14,436 nucleotides of DNA from Chloromonas sp. AAM2 (GCA_004335635.1 QAXH01006020.1:5596-20031); one strand, 5' to 3'. Counted from the stretch's first letter, positions 1 through 9,700 are shown. The notes: generated from the sequence alone by a model not told the origin. Program-made: numbers and translations.

Positions 1-78
1 AGGTCAACTCAGTTGAACGATCTGAGAGCGTGCACCTAACTTAGGTCAACTCAGTTGAACGATCTGAGAGCATGCACA
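1..78. repeat. Two-copy direct repeat, 42-base period
   Basis: Positions 1-36 and 43-78 are the same 36 bases apart from one change (g/a near the end of the unit). Each copy contains a small inverted repeat (TCAAC-tca-GTTGA). The left copy starts at the window edge, so more copies may lie outside. The repeat is in the 3' flank of SEC62 and no coding function is visible. Confidence 0.9.
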
Positions 79-118
79 GGGCAAGGAGTACCGTGCAAGG
101 GCAAGGAGCACCGTGCAA
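79..118. repeat. Two-copy tandem repeat, 20-base unit
   Basis: The unit gggcaaggagYaccgtgcaa occurs at 79-98 and again at 99-118 with one C/T difference. It follows directly on the 42-base repeat, so positions 1-118 are a small compound repeat block. Confidence 0.9.
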
Positions 119-635
119 AAACAAAGCGTTTGCGGGCCCTCCTTATGAAACCTTCTCCCGTGTCTAATCCATTGCACTAAACTATGACAGGAGCAGCAAA
201 CAGCTCCGAATGCATAGTTCAACTGACTCCGGGCAGAGTTGTTCAACGAGCCATGCACCTTACAGTTTGCACTTCTATGGTAACCAAGGCACATCCACAC
301 TCCTCAGCCAGAGTTTGATTGTGTTCGCAATCATGCACTGAAAGCCTTTGGGTTACAATGTGCGTGATTCATCATGATTCTGCCTTGGCCTGTCCTTGCC
401 CCTTGGCACCTCCAGCGCCTGCCATATCCTCTGCTGATGTCCCGTTCAGGAACGTTCTGTTCTGATACATGGTCTCCTGCGGCCAAAGTCAGGGCAAGAT
501 ATGTTACGAAGCCCATGCATGCCTGAAACCGTCACCTCCATCATGTTTTGAACAGAGGCCATGTACAAGTTGGTATGATCTGTGCTGGTCCCAGCCTTCC
601 AGCCCTTGACTTGCGAGTTGGTGTGCCCCGTCCCT
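119..635. other. 3' flank of SEC62, no other gene seen
   Basis: No exon with a recognisable protein or consistent splice sites was found on either strand. The stretch should contain the SEC62 3' untranslated region, which would end shortly after the TGTAA signal on the minus strand at 353-357 (or the second one at 260-264). Confidence 0.5.
353..357 (-). terminator. Putative UGUAA polyadenylation signal of SEC62
   Basis: The plus strand reads TTACA, so the minus strand reads TGTAA, about 280 bases after the SEC62 stop codon. UGUAA is the usual polyadenylation signal in chlorophyte algae. A second TGTAA lies further down at 260-264, so the exact cleavage site is not certain. Confidence 0.5.
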
Positions 636-2970
636 TTAAGCACCCACCATGTACTGCTTGAATGCGTCATGCGCATTTGCCACGTCATCCTTGAGGTGTG
701 CGAGGTCTGGTGAGTGCGAGGACAGCAGCCACACCACGCCGCCAATACCAATGGCAGTGGCCAAGCGTGCCTGATCACAGACAGGGCAAGGCGAGCATGT
801 GAGTCAGAACATGCATTGAGCATGCATGCCCAGAAGTACAGGAGCAGGCACAGAAGCAAAAGGCGTCTGCGTTGAAATTGGTGCACCCAACAAGTTGAGG
901 CAAGCATGTTGCATGTTGTGTGGCAGCACCAGAGGCTTGGCCTTGAGGGGAAATCTCGGCCATGGGCTTTTAAAGAGCATGCGCTTCTCCTTGCAGCACA
1001 TCATCATTCTCCACACACCAGTTATCTGTTGGCCTGCAAGCGACAGTTTCCTGCTCACCTGCCACTGGTCCAGCAAGCTCTTTCCTTTTTCAAAGGTGAT
1101 GATGGGCTTGAACGCATCCAGAAGGCCAACCTGCAGCCCATGCAGCGAGCCACAGCATGTAGCCAAGAGCATGAATGGCACCACAAACTCCTCGCAACAA
1201 CACCTTTTTAGCGGCTAGATAAGCCGCGCCACACGTGCTTAATGATCTACAAAGACCACAATGCAAGTGTACAAAGACCTTGATAAGCCATGCTCTGCTA
1301 GCAGGCATGACATGCAAGGACCACTCGAGTGAATTGAACTTGTGGCCCATCCTATCTCCTGGGGCTTCACCTGGTCCGACATCATGTTCGGGAAGAGCCA
1401 GAAGGACGAGCCTGTAGTCGCCCACACAACCGCAAACGCCAGGTACCGAATGCCCAGCAAGCCGAGGATGAGTATCAACAGGCCCATAAGGAAGTAGACC
1501 AGGCCAATGCGTGCCCACCAGGGGGCCAAGGGGAACAGGCAGGCCAGGATCACTACCTGAGGTACAATGCACAGGATAAACCTGGTATGCTGTCAGGTGA
1601 CGGAGAAGTGCTTGCGCAAGTGATGCAGCGTGGCAATTCTAGAGATGCTCTTTTGCTGGCCATCACGCATGGGAATGACAACACGAATGCAGCTGCCACG
1701 GGTTCCAGCATAGCCAAGGCTGTGAGTGTGGTCGTTGGCAGTGGTTCAACTGTGCAACACTGCTCATCTGCTGGTATCCTCGAGTTGCCCAGGTCTGGGG
1801 AGCCCCCAGCCACTGACTTACCACTGGCACTGCTACGGATGCAATCCAGAACCAGGCTGATGTTGGTCGGTCGAAGCGCCATGCAAAGTATGCAGACTCG
1901 TCCCACTGCTGGTCCTGCAAGCACCCACCACACGCACAGATACAATGTCTGGTAAACAACGCAACACACTGGCGGTGCTTGGAAATGGTATGCTGCAGAC
2001 CGTGGGAAGGAAGTGGATACATGCTGACACAGCATTTGCCGCTGCAAACCGCCATTGTTGCATCATGCAGTGTTGCTAAGCACAGTAGTGTCGCTTAGCT
2101 CACAATGACTTCATTGTCGGACTGGCGATGGGATATCGTGTACAGTATTTCACAGCATTGTTGTAAAGTTGCTGCTTGCACGCACCCGAACTAGCAGCAG
2201 TGTCCTGGGCCACTTGACTAGGCGCGTGCGGCCTGGCTTGGGCCGTTTGAACTTGCGCTCTGTACGGTAGATGAAGCCCCGGGTGAACAGCAACCGGACA
2301 AGCTCAGCAGCAGCCTCTTCTGAAGAGCGCCCTGTGATAAGCAGTGGGCAGAGCGTGTGAAGTAAGAGTGGATTGAATTAACTGAGCCACTTGCTGGCCC
2401 GGTTGTCGTGGCAAGTGCGTGCATCTGAGTTGCGCACGGACAATGTTGCACCTCAGTCTGCAGGTCACTGCTGTTTCATTTGCTAGGCAGGATGTTGGGC
2501 AAGCATTGCTTGACAGGCACCACCATGTCTGTCAGCTGGTATTGCCTTGCATGCCATGCGCATGACAGGTGTTGCTGGCTGTCCGCCAGTGCCGCAGCAT
2601 ACACTCTTGCTCTTGGAAGTGCCCCACATATGCTCTTGGAAGCAAATTTTGAGGTACGGTATCTCTTCGTAATGTTTATATGTCATGCACTAGCTCTTTT
2701 CTTGACGCAGCAACACTCGTGTCCCTTCTGTGCATGTTCGTTTCTGGAGATCTCGACCTCACCTGGCTTGTCCTTGAGCACGCCGTCTAGTTTGCCTGGG
2801 TTAGCATCGATCCAGCGCACAAGGTCTTTGCCGCGAAAGTACTCAACGTGTGTGCCTTCTCCCGATTGTTCAAGCTCAAGCTTGGCTACCCCGTAAACGA
2901 CACCTTTCCTTTCTCGCAGAGTGTCAGCCGCAGCCCTGATTGGGTCCGCTGCGTGCTGTTTACCCATCAT
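636..2970 (-). CDS. SEC62: Sec62, ER protein-translocation subunit (6 exons)
   Basis: Sec62 is an ER membrane protein that works with Sec63 and the Sec61 channel in post-translational import; in plants and animals it also serves in ER-phagy. Exons on the minus strand: 2763-2970, 2186-2331, 1822-1914, 1371-1556, 1059-1130 and 636-770, giving 840 bases and 279 residues with every phase matching. Family marks in order: the YFRGKD motif (residues 44-49); a basic stretch RKFKRPKPGRTR in exon 2; DQQWDESAYFAWRFDRP (119-135), matching the family's 'DQVF..A.F.W.FD'; two membrane helices around LACLFPLAPWW and LGIRYLAFAVVW; then FWLFPN (201-206). Exon 5 carries LLDAFKPI, the counterpart of the family's 'F.DSF.P'. 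Exon 6 adds a third hydrophobic stretch and ends in TAA. Introns are GT-AG with donors such as GTGAGG, GTAAGT and GTGAGC. The start is the first ATG of a double ATG (2970); the frame is open upstream to a TGA without an earlier ATG, so an extra 5' exon is possible. Confidence 0.93.
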
Positions 2971-3077
2971 CGCAGCGCAGAAGTAAGTTAGATCCTGAAT
3001 CAAAGGGATCTGAGCCCGGTCTTTGCCAACCTTGGAAGCGGTTGCCAGTTGTGGGACAGTTCCAGGACTAGCAGTTT

Positions 3078-3117
3078 TTCAGTTGAGCGTGTGATCTTTC
3101 AGTTGAGCGTGTGATCT
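3078..3117. repeat. Perfect 20-base tandem duplication
   Basis: The unit tttcagttgagcgtgtgatc is present at 3078-3097 and again, identical, at 3098-3117. It sits just over 100 bases upstream of the SEC62 start codon on the minus strand, so it falls in the likely promoter or leader of that gene. Perfect identity suggests a recent duplication. Confidence 0.92.
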
Positions 3118-3882
3118 TTGAATTGGGGTTGGCCTCTCTTCCAGTGTTGGAATAGGCTGTTGAACGTTGGCTACTTGAATGTTGCATGCATGCAGGAGGC
3201 TGATACATGTATGTCTACTTGCGAGAACAACGAGGTTGAGGATTTGTTTGGGACAAGCGGGTCCACAGGTCGTTCTAGTATCGGACGCAAGAATTGTCCC
3301 AGAACTGGCAAACTTTGAGGGTTGCATCTTGTGATAACACGGGCTTACGCACTAGAGGCGATCAATCAAAGCCAATGGAAAGTGGGCTTGATAATCACTC
3401 GGAACTGTGATTGCCTGGCCGCCCAAGGGCACGACAAAAGAACAGGAACAGTCGATCTGGCCAACCACAGGATGAGACAAGTGTCAGTAGCAGCAGCTGC
3501 TTCTGGGGTAGTATGTGTGAAGACGTATAGAACGCCAACCTGAGCACGGCACAGGAGGACATGAAGATCAAGCACCCTCAACATGTCTTTCTACGTGCGG
3601 GTCCAAATGTGGTAATAGGAAGTAAGGCTCAAAATGTGACATTAGGCCCAGATCGGTCTTTTATATGCGAACCACGCACTGCAAGAGGTCAAAATGGTCC
3701 TGCAGGTGTCAGCATGTACTCTGGTGTCGACCTTGCCATGTCTGGTACCACATGCATGGTAGTTTGGTGCGATACCTAAACAACCTTGGTTCGCTTGTGC
3801 TCACCACAGCAGATGCTTCATTCAAGCGACAAATCCAGAATCTTAACCAATTACTCGACTAGACACTGAGTGTCTGAGCGGC

Positions 3883-3887
3883 TTACA
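3883..3887 (-). terminator. Putative UGUAA polyadenylation signal of the kinase-like gene
   Basis: Minus-strand TGTAA about 295 bases downstream of the TGA at 4180-4182. Its local context (CATTGTAA) is the same as that of the signal behind SEC62. Confidence 0.45.
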
Positions 3888-4179
3888 ATGCCAGTTTGAG
3901 TCAACAAGAGCAACTTGCGCGTCAACCCTGAAATGCCGCTTCATGTGGAAGGGAGGCTGACATGCTAGACATGCAGGTACAGGGATGAGCTCACCTGACC
4001 TCTGTCACTGTCACACGCTGTGTACCTAGTGAACCAGGCCTACCATGCCTACAGCGAGCGCCACACGCATTTCAGCTCTGCGTCCCTGGCCTCCCAGGAG
4101 CCTTGCTCTGACATGCTGGCATGGCTGATACATGCCTGCATTGTTGATGCGTTGCTTCATACATAATACCTTCACGATA

Positions 4180-5503
4180 TCATGCGATCTCGTCCGTCAA
4201 GTTGAAGGTGTGTGCCGTAGCGCTGAGGCATGCATCAAACGCGGCCCCTACGAGCTGCTGAACTGGCAGCGGGAAGTCAGCAAGTGCCTGAGATGGGTCG
4301 CGCATGAACGTTACGCGCTGCCGTAGCACTCCTTCACATCCCCCCTTGCAGCACCGGCCTCCCAAGGCAGCTGTCGGCCAGCCAGTTTGAAGGCGGTGAA
4401 AGTCTGCGCGAGGGCCCGGCAACAGGCCATTCGCCATCTCGACGACGCAGTACAATAGGTCTGTGGGGAGGGACAGTGTTTCCTTGGTGGCGACTGCATC
4501 TGCCAGAGCCTTGTATGTCATGGCTGACCCTAGGTCATACAGGATGGGGATACGGCCTTCCGAGCCTCCGGTGCTGCTGAATGTGGTTGTGCTGCCACCG
4601 GAGCTGCTCCAGCAGCTGCCAATGCCACGCAGCCGCTCCAGACTGCTGGTGCTCATGGCTGCGCTGCAATCCGCTGAGCCTTCCTCCAGCCCATGTTGCG
4701 CATGTGGACATCACCGTGGTTGATCCCAGCAGCCTGCAACAATGGAGGTGGGAAACCACATGATAGAATCCAGCAATGCCAGGCTAATTTCGTGCAGGTG
4801 ATAAAACCAAGTGCAGTACACAAGGTAAATGACAAAACCTCGCCACCTGGTTCACTAGCTCTTGCATTGATGTTAAAGCTTGCCATCCTAAAACTTTTTG
4901 CCGCACTTACCCTACCCTAGAGGCCATTGTAGCATGATACATGGCACGTTTCATGTTTATTTTAACAAGTCATTTTGAAATCAGATTATTGCAGGATCGC
5001 ACTGTACGCTTCAGGCAGGGTGGTGAGTGTGTCAAAAAAGGGCATAGATGCACTGTCACCTCCATTGCCTTCTTGTTCTGTTTACCCACAACAAAATGAC
5101 TGTCACATTTCTGTGGAGGAAGCTGCGGGTTGGCGTGGCCTGTTTTACCGTCCACTAACTTACTCAGGTGTGCCCCCTGATGAGGCTCAGATGCCTGATG
5201 AAAGCGTCTGCGACACAGAGCTGTCCCTGAAGTACTACTGTGGTGCCTTACCTGCAGTACTGCCAATGCACCGGCTAAATGCCAAAACATGGCGGCCACC
5301 TCCTTGGCAGACATGCTTGGAGGTGAACCATCCTCAGCCAGAAGTGGTTGGCCACACGGCTGAGTGACCACCACAGGGGCTCCCTGCATGGAGTGGCTGG
5401 CAGCAGCTCCCCGAATGTTGACTGTCCCGCTGGCCACCAGGACGGGCAGCGATGGGTACCCGTGGCCACCCAACAGCTGAAGGATGTGAGCCTCATTGCG
5501 CAC
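4180..5503 (-). CDS. Protein-kinase-like protein, 5' end unresolved, apparent frameshift
   Basis: Two exons are clear. Exon 5252-5503 (84 codons, in phase at both ends; acceptor ggagcag, donor GTAAGG) begins VRNEAHIL, which fits a kinase helix C with its conserved Glu, and later has VVVTQPCGQPL, which fits the hinge. After a 518-base intron, the exon starting at 4733 reads AAGINHGDVHMRN, a catalytic loop of the HGD-x-H-x-x-N type, with Asp and Asn present. Further on come ILYDLGSA, an activation-loop start (DLG in place of DFG), and TDLLYCVVEMANG of the C-lobe, ending at TGA 4180-4182. The catalytic loop and the DLG segment are in different frames: the loop frame stops after a further 13 codons, while the other frame is open from about 4690 to the stop. 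No GT donor lies between the loop motif and its stop. So there is either a one-base frameshift or assembly error at the GGG run (4690-4692), or an unusual intron. The glycine loop and beta-3 lysine were not found, so this could be a pseudokinase, a broken copy, or a gene with unseen 5' exons. Substrate is unknown. Confidence 0.7.
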
Positions 5504-5514
5504 CTGCTCCAATG

Positions 5515-5528
5515 CACACACACACACA
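5515..5528. repeat. (CA)7 microsatellite beside a splice acceptor
   Basis: Seven CA units on the plus strand are a TG run on the minus strand, ending nine bases before the AG (5505-5504) that opens kinase exon 5252-5503. The run occupies the place where a polypyrimidine tract would normally be. Confidence 0.85.
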
Positions 5529-5690
5529 GTGGGGCGCTGGGGCTGCCATGCGTGTTGCTGGTTGTCAGTCAGCCAAAGTTGGGTCAGCCATGCTCAGCTA
5601 TGAGGCGCCTGTGTTCGAGGTGCTGGGCTAAGCAACCTTGCAATCACTCGCCATTGTGATTAAGGCCATCACATACCAGGTGTGAACTTG

Positions 5691-6157
5691 ATGTCAACAA
5701 CCAAAGAACCGATGCAGACGAGTTGCAAGGGCCGTTGCAGGTAGTCACAGCATAACAAACAAACGAAACAAACGAACAAAGGCTTAGTATATATCAGTGA
5801 AGTGCCGACTACACCCACAAGACCACATCCGCGCGTCAGCTTTTGAGCGTATCATATATTGTGTGCTTCAGGGGCCCCCTGTACACAGGCAAAGTTGGCC
5901 AGCCAATGCTTGCTGCGATGGGTTGTGGGCTTGCTGGTTGGAGATGAGTTGGCTCCTGTCGACAGAGCTACCTTGACTGTCAGCCCATTCCACCTGCTTG
6001 GTGTGGAAACCTCCCTGCCGCAGGTGTGCACATTACCATGGACCGAGCCATGAAGCAGGCGGTCTTGGACGTAGTTGATCCTCAGTTGGCACACTTGGCG
6101 TTGCCTCAGCTGCACGGTATTGTTAAACAGCTGGGCCTGCTAGTGGAGGAGGCTTAG
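5691..6157 (+). CDS. Possible small three-exon gene, 82 aa, unknown function
   Basis: I do not recognise this protein. The model joins exons 5691-5740, 5872-5936 and 6024-6157 on the plus strand. All phases agree and the total is 249 bases with ATG and TAG. The last exon is the most convincing: it follows ccgcag and reads MDRAMKQAVLDVVDP and then LALPQLHGIVKQLG, an amphipathic, codon-balanced sequence. The middle exon has GPLYTGKVGQP followed by a short Ala/Gly-rich hydrophobic stretch. No signal peptide or catalytic motif is visible. A TGTAA signal lies on this strand at 6385-6389. Weak points: the introns are only 131 and 87 bases, shorter than those of the neighbours; the second donor is GTTGGA; and the gene would start very close to, or inside, the 5' part of the minus-strand kinase-like gene. 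The last exon alone is more secure than the full model. Confidence 0.38.
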
Positions 6158-6226
6158 GCCAGGCGCACTGCTTGCAGCACAGGCTGGGCCGACAAATCAT
6201 CGCCACTGGCTGCTGCATACAGGCAG

Positions 6227-6284
6227 AATCCGCAGTTGTATGCGGATTTTCCGAATTAGGTTGTATGACATACAGTTGTATGAC
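6227..6284. repeat. Cluster of small inverted and direct repeats
   Basis: An 8-base inverted repeat, AATCCGCA...TGCGGATT, spans 6227-6248 with a 6-base loop. A near-perfect palindrome TGTATGACATACA follows at 6262-6274. The word gttgtatgac occurs at 6260-6269 and 6275-6284. It could form a small RNA hairpin in a 3' untranslated region; no function is known. Confidence 0.6.
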
Positions 6285-6384
6285 ACCTGCATTGCTTCGA
6301 CTATCAAGCTTGGCACCAACTCTTGCCGGCTGGTGGAAGTTTGTCGTCCTGACTGAGTTTGCAACTTCAATCTCTGTTCAACGC

Positions 6385-6389
6385 TGTAA
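6385..6389 (+). terminator. Putative UGUAA polyadenylation signal, plus strand
   Basis: TGTAA about 230 bases after the TAG at 6155-6157. It is at the expected distance for the small plus-strand gene and gives that model slight support. The pentamer is short enough to occur by chance. Confidence 0.35.
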
Positions 6390-6420
6390 TGCTTGGATTG
6401 TCTTCTCTGTGGTTGCTTGC

Positions 6421-6486
6421 CTGCAGATTTTTATTCGCTCCAGGGTAGACATGCCAAAAGCCTGCACGTCGTCAAGAGTGGGCAGC
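6421..6486 (-). CDS. Orphan exon candidate, minus strand, possibly kinase 5' exon
   Basis: After a good acceptor (gctttgttgtcag) the minus strand reads LPTLDDVQAFGMSTLERIKI, followed by CysArg and a possible GC-type donor, AG|GCAAGC. The segment is 66 bases with phase 2 at both ends. It looks like real protein and lies upstream of the kinase-like gene on the same strand, so it may be one of that gene's missing 5' exons. I could not find intermediate exons that connect it to 5503 in phase. If it belongs to the kinase, the small plus-strand gene would lie inside a kinase intron. Confidence 0.28.
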
Positions 6487-6644
6487 CTGACAACAAAGCT
6501 TCAGCAGATGCATATTTGTGAATATATTAGAAATTTCTCACTCGTGACTGCTGCGTCTTCTGGAAGCTAGCGAGTGTTTCTGTATGATATCCTACATCAA
6601 CCATATGGCGTGACCATTTGACGTAATGCGACAGATGCGTACGA

Positions 6645-6715
6645 GCATACAACGGGCACAAACATACAAACAATACAAACATACAAACAAACGGGCACAA
6701 AACATACACAAATAA
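6645..6715. repeat. Low-complexity A/C-rich stretch
   Basis: Repeated acatacaaaca-type words, with acgggcacaaa near both ends of the stretch. On the minus strand it is T/G-rich and falls within the likely 3' untranslated region of the ankyrin gene, just after its stop codon. Confidence 0.6.
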
Positions 6716-6756
6716 GAATCATGCTAGTGCCTGCTGTCCTTGTCGATACCCCTAGG

Positions 6757-9700
6757 TCACAGTTCTCCTGCTTTGAATGCAGCCTCTGGATTTCCAATGG
6801 CGTCTTCTCCACCATCCAGCAGGCCTTCCAATACAGAGGCAGAAGGCGCTCCCCCAACCCGCAGCACCCCTCCATCCACAGAAGACATCTGCTGCTCGAG
6901 CAGCTTCTGTTGCAGCTCCTGCTGCGCCGTGGTTTCTCGCTCGCGGATTTGATCTGCGAGGAGCACAAGGGTGACACACCGTGGGAAAACGGAACAGCAT
7001 TCCGCTGCTTCCAACACAAAAGCATACGACCTCACATACATACACCTGCATAACGGTTGCAAAGCACAAGCTGCAGTCTTATTATGTGTGCTTTGGTCTG
7101 CTCACAATGCCGGTTGCACTTCAGTCTGCTCAAGGGTGTAAACTGGGAAAAGTCAATGGTTATGGGGTATCCGGTTGCGCGTGTTGATAACAGTCACAGT
7201 GAGCCAACCAGCTGGACCCTTACCAGCACGCGTAACTGGCCCTGAATGTGAACAAGCAGGCACATGCATGCCACCCATGCGTGCAGCCTGCGCTTTTCTC
7301 ATCGACGGCCCGACGCACTTGACGCTTGCGAACACTTCCAAACACAGTTGCAAAAAGGGCCTCACGAATGTCTTGCCTGGATGCCCACGAAACAGGGTTA
7401 CCGTCTGCTCAGTGCTCACCGGGTAGCAGCCCCATGATCCACATCACACTGAGCATGAGGCACACGGAGAACATCGCCCGCAGCATGTGCCATCCCAGCG
7501 TTGCTGCCGCCTCCCTCAGCCACTCTCGCCAACCCCTTGGCCCCTCACGCCCCTCTTGAACTGATTCTAACGGGGCGCCCACCAGCGAGGATGGCTCAAT
7601 TTCCGGCCCTTCCCAGACTCCCGTCACCGCCGCCCCACCCTTGCCACCCTTGAGCTTGGCAGCCAGGCGCCCCTCCTTTGCTTTCTCTGCGCTTGCTGCA
7701 GTGTCGATTGAGGTGGGGGAGGTGGTGGCAGGCGTGGGAAGTTCTGGCGGCGCGGGCCCGGCTATGGCGGCTATGGCTGCGTCCTGTGCAGTCCTGAGCC
7801 GCTGTTCCAATGAGTCCAGCTGCCTGAGCGTCTCACTCACTGATGATGGCCCATTAGGTTTGGCCAACAAGTCGTCAAGCGTGATCTGAGAGGCAAGGAA
7901 CAGACAGTGCGGACGTGGTGGAAAGAGTTACAAGCAATGCAGGCACCTACCAGATACCGGAACACGCCTGCTTGAACACGAGTGGTGCTGCTGTGAGCGC
8001 AATCTCCAAATAGTCTAGTTGCTGCACAATTTGTCCGCCGAATATTGAATATCGTCTGAATACGTTGCCATTGATCCCACCAACGCAAGAGCTGCTTGTA
8101 TGCCTGGCCGTCCCCCTCAAACACACACTTCACTGCGCTCTGCGTTCACCTTGAATCCCTGGCCGTACTGCCGCATGATGCCGTGCAGCTTGTTCATCTT
8201 GCCAAACACGCTCTGAAGCTGACGGTCCTGGGCGTACCTGAGGGCAGGTCAGTAAGGGACTGGAGAGTGGTGCAGGTAAACTGACGTGTTGTCAGAGCAG
8301 CAACCACACTGGCAGAAGTAGAGCCATACACAAAGCAGTGTTGCTGCACAAAGCAGGAATTGTTCCAGCTGCGCTGCGCACGTCCTTGGATATGCTGGCA
8401 CGAGGCAACTAATGCCTGCATTCCGATGTGCTCTGTGTTGGACGGCCAAGCTGCAGCCCACAGCTCAGCCATGGCTGCGGCGCCATGAGCGAGCACAGCA
8501 CCATCCAAGCTTGGCCGGCACTGATGTGAGCAAATGTCCCCTGCATGTCTCACTTGCTCGTGTCCACATTGGGTCTCCTGAGGTCCTCCACTGCCTGCCT
8601 CATACGCGGGTCACGCGCGTCCTCCTGGAAGGAAGCGTCCTGCCTGGACAACGGAAGCACACGTGTACAGAAGGAAGTCTGCTTGCAATGTGGCTCCTTT
8701 GAATGTTGCTGGTGGTGCAATGGCGATACATGTCAGTTCAGTAGAACGACAGTTGACACTGCTGCTGGAGTTCGCATGGTGGTATGGGTCAATTTAGCAA
8801 TGCACTGGAAACAAAGTGTTCAGCGTTCTCAAAGGAGGGTATGAAGATTCATGCCTGCTGCCGTGTGCCTCCTGCCTGCAAGGGCTGAGTGCCTACCTGA
8901 TGGCTGTCACTGCTTCCCAGCACGTGTGCAGGCCATGCGCTTTGCGCACCGCCTGCAGTGCGGTGAGTGCCTGGGCGGGCGGGAAGCTCAACAGGCGCAG
9001 CTCACTGTCCGGCAGGAGGGCATACGTCATTACCTGAGCGCATACGATGCATACGATGCACATGACTTCTCAAAAGCGTGCAATGCATGGTGGGACAACA
9101 GGCTCCAATACGTTTGGAGAGATATCTGCTGGATCCAAGGTTAGTAAGCAAGGGATTGGCCACCAACAACGGGAGCATGTCAAGCTTGACCTTGACCAGG
9201 GGGAAAGCTAGAGTGACCAGCACCATCTATTCCTTGCCAAACACGTGTTTACTGGTTTGGATTAATCCCTGCTCACGTGCCGGCATCACCACAGACGTAC
9301 CTTGCGCACTTGGTCTCTATGTTCCAGTAGTCGGAATTGCTCAAGCGCAGTCAGACCCACTGGCTCCACTGCCGCTGGCGCTGTCTTGGTAGCCTGGCCT
9401 TGTGCGCCCACCCCCTTATCCTCCACATCGCTCTTTGTTCTTGCTGGAGCACTTCTCTTCTTGCCCTCAGCGGCCCGCTGTAGCCTGGATTGCAACGCCT
9501 GGAATGCCTTGGCGTCACTGGCAGCCAGCCCAGCCTTGGATAGCACCTCGTAAGGCAGGTGCCCCGCAGCATCTTCGACTGTGGCATCCGCACCTGTGAA
9601 AACACGCACAAATAAGCCCACAACTCCACGTGATGTCATCACATAAGCCCACATGCCCACGTGGTGTCACCGCGTACGCAGTTTATTGTTTGCTGTGGGG

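Larger units (their letters stand above)
2971..4179. other. Intergenic region between SEC62 and the kinase-like gene
   Basis: These 1.2 kb should hold the SEC62 promoter and 5' leader (near 2971-3200) and the 3' untranslated region of the kinase-like gene. A minus-strand TGTAA (plus TTACA at 3883-3887) lies about 295 bases beyond the kinase stop. A 73-codon plus-strand frame at 3561-3779 has no recognisable family and no convincing splice partners, so I do not call it a gene. No tRNA or other RNA gene was seen. Confidence 0.5.
6158..6756. other. Converging 3' flanks of the small plus gene and the ankyrin gene
   Basis: This 600-base stretch should contain the 3' untranslated regions of the gene ending at 6157 and of the ankyrin gene ending at 6757. 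It also holds a palindromic cluster (6227-6284), one minus-strand exon candidate (6421-6486) and a low-complexity ACATACAAACA stretch. No minus-strand TGTAA was found below 6757, so the ankyrin gene's polyadenylation site is not predicted. Confidence 0.5.

Noticed and set aside
3561..3779. Plus-strand 73-codon frame as a small gene
   Set aside because: Weak coding character, no homology pattern and no polyadenylation word near its end.
4653..4886. Minus-strand open frame running from the kinase intron into the catalytic loop
   Set aside because: Its upstream half lies inside the 4734-5251 intron; the previous exon joins directly at the acceptor gttgcag before AAGINHGD.
5677..5746. Minus-strand frame reading LVVDIKFTPG before a GTATGT donor, tempting as the kinase beta-3 strand
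   Set aside because: The donor is in phase 1 but the next kinase exon needs phase 0, no acceptor AG precedes the segment in a suitable place, and it overlaps the first exon of the plus-strand model.
6034..6138. Minus-strand exon reading QLFNNTVQLRQRQVCQLRIN with a good pyrimidine tract and a GTAATG donor
   Set aside because: It is the antisense of the more protein-like plus-strand exon, is loaded with CAA Gln codons (the complement of Leu TTG) and fits no kinase segment.
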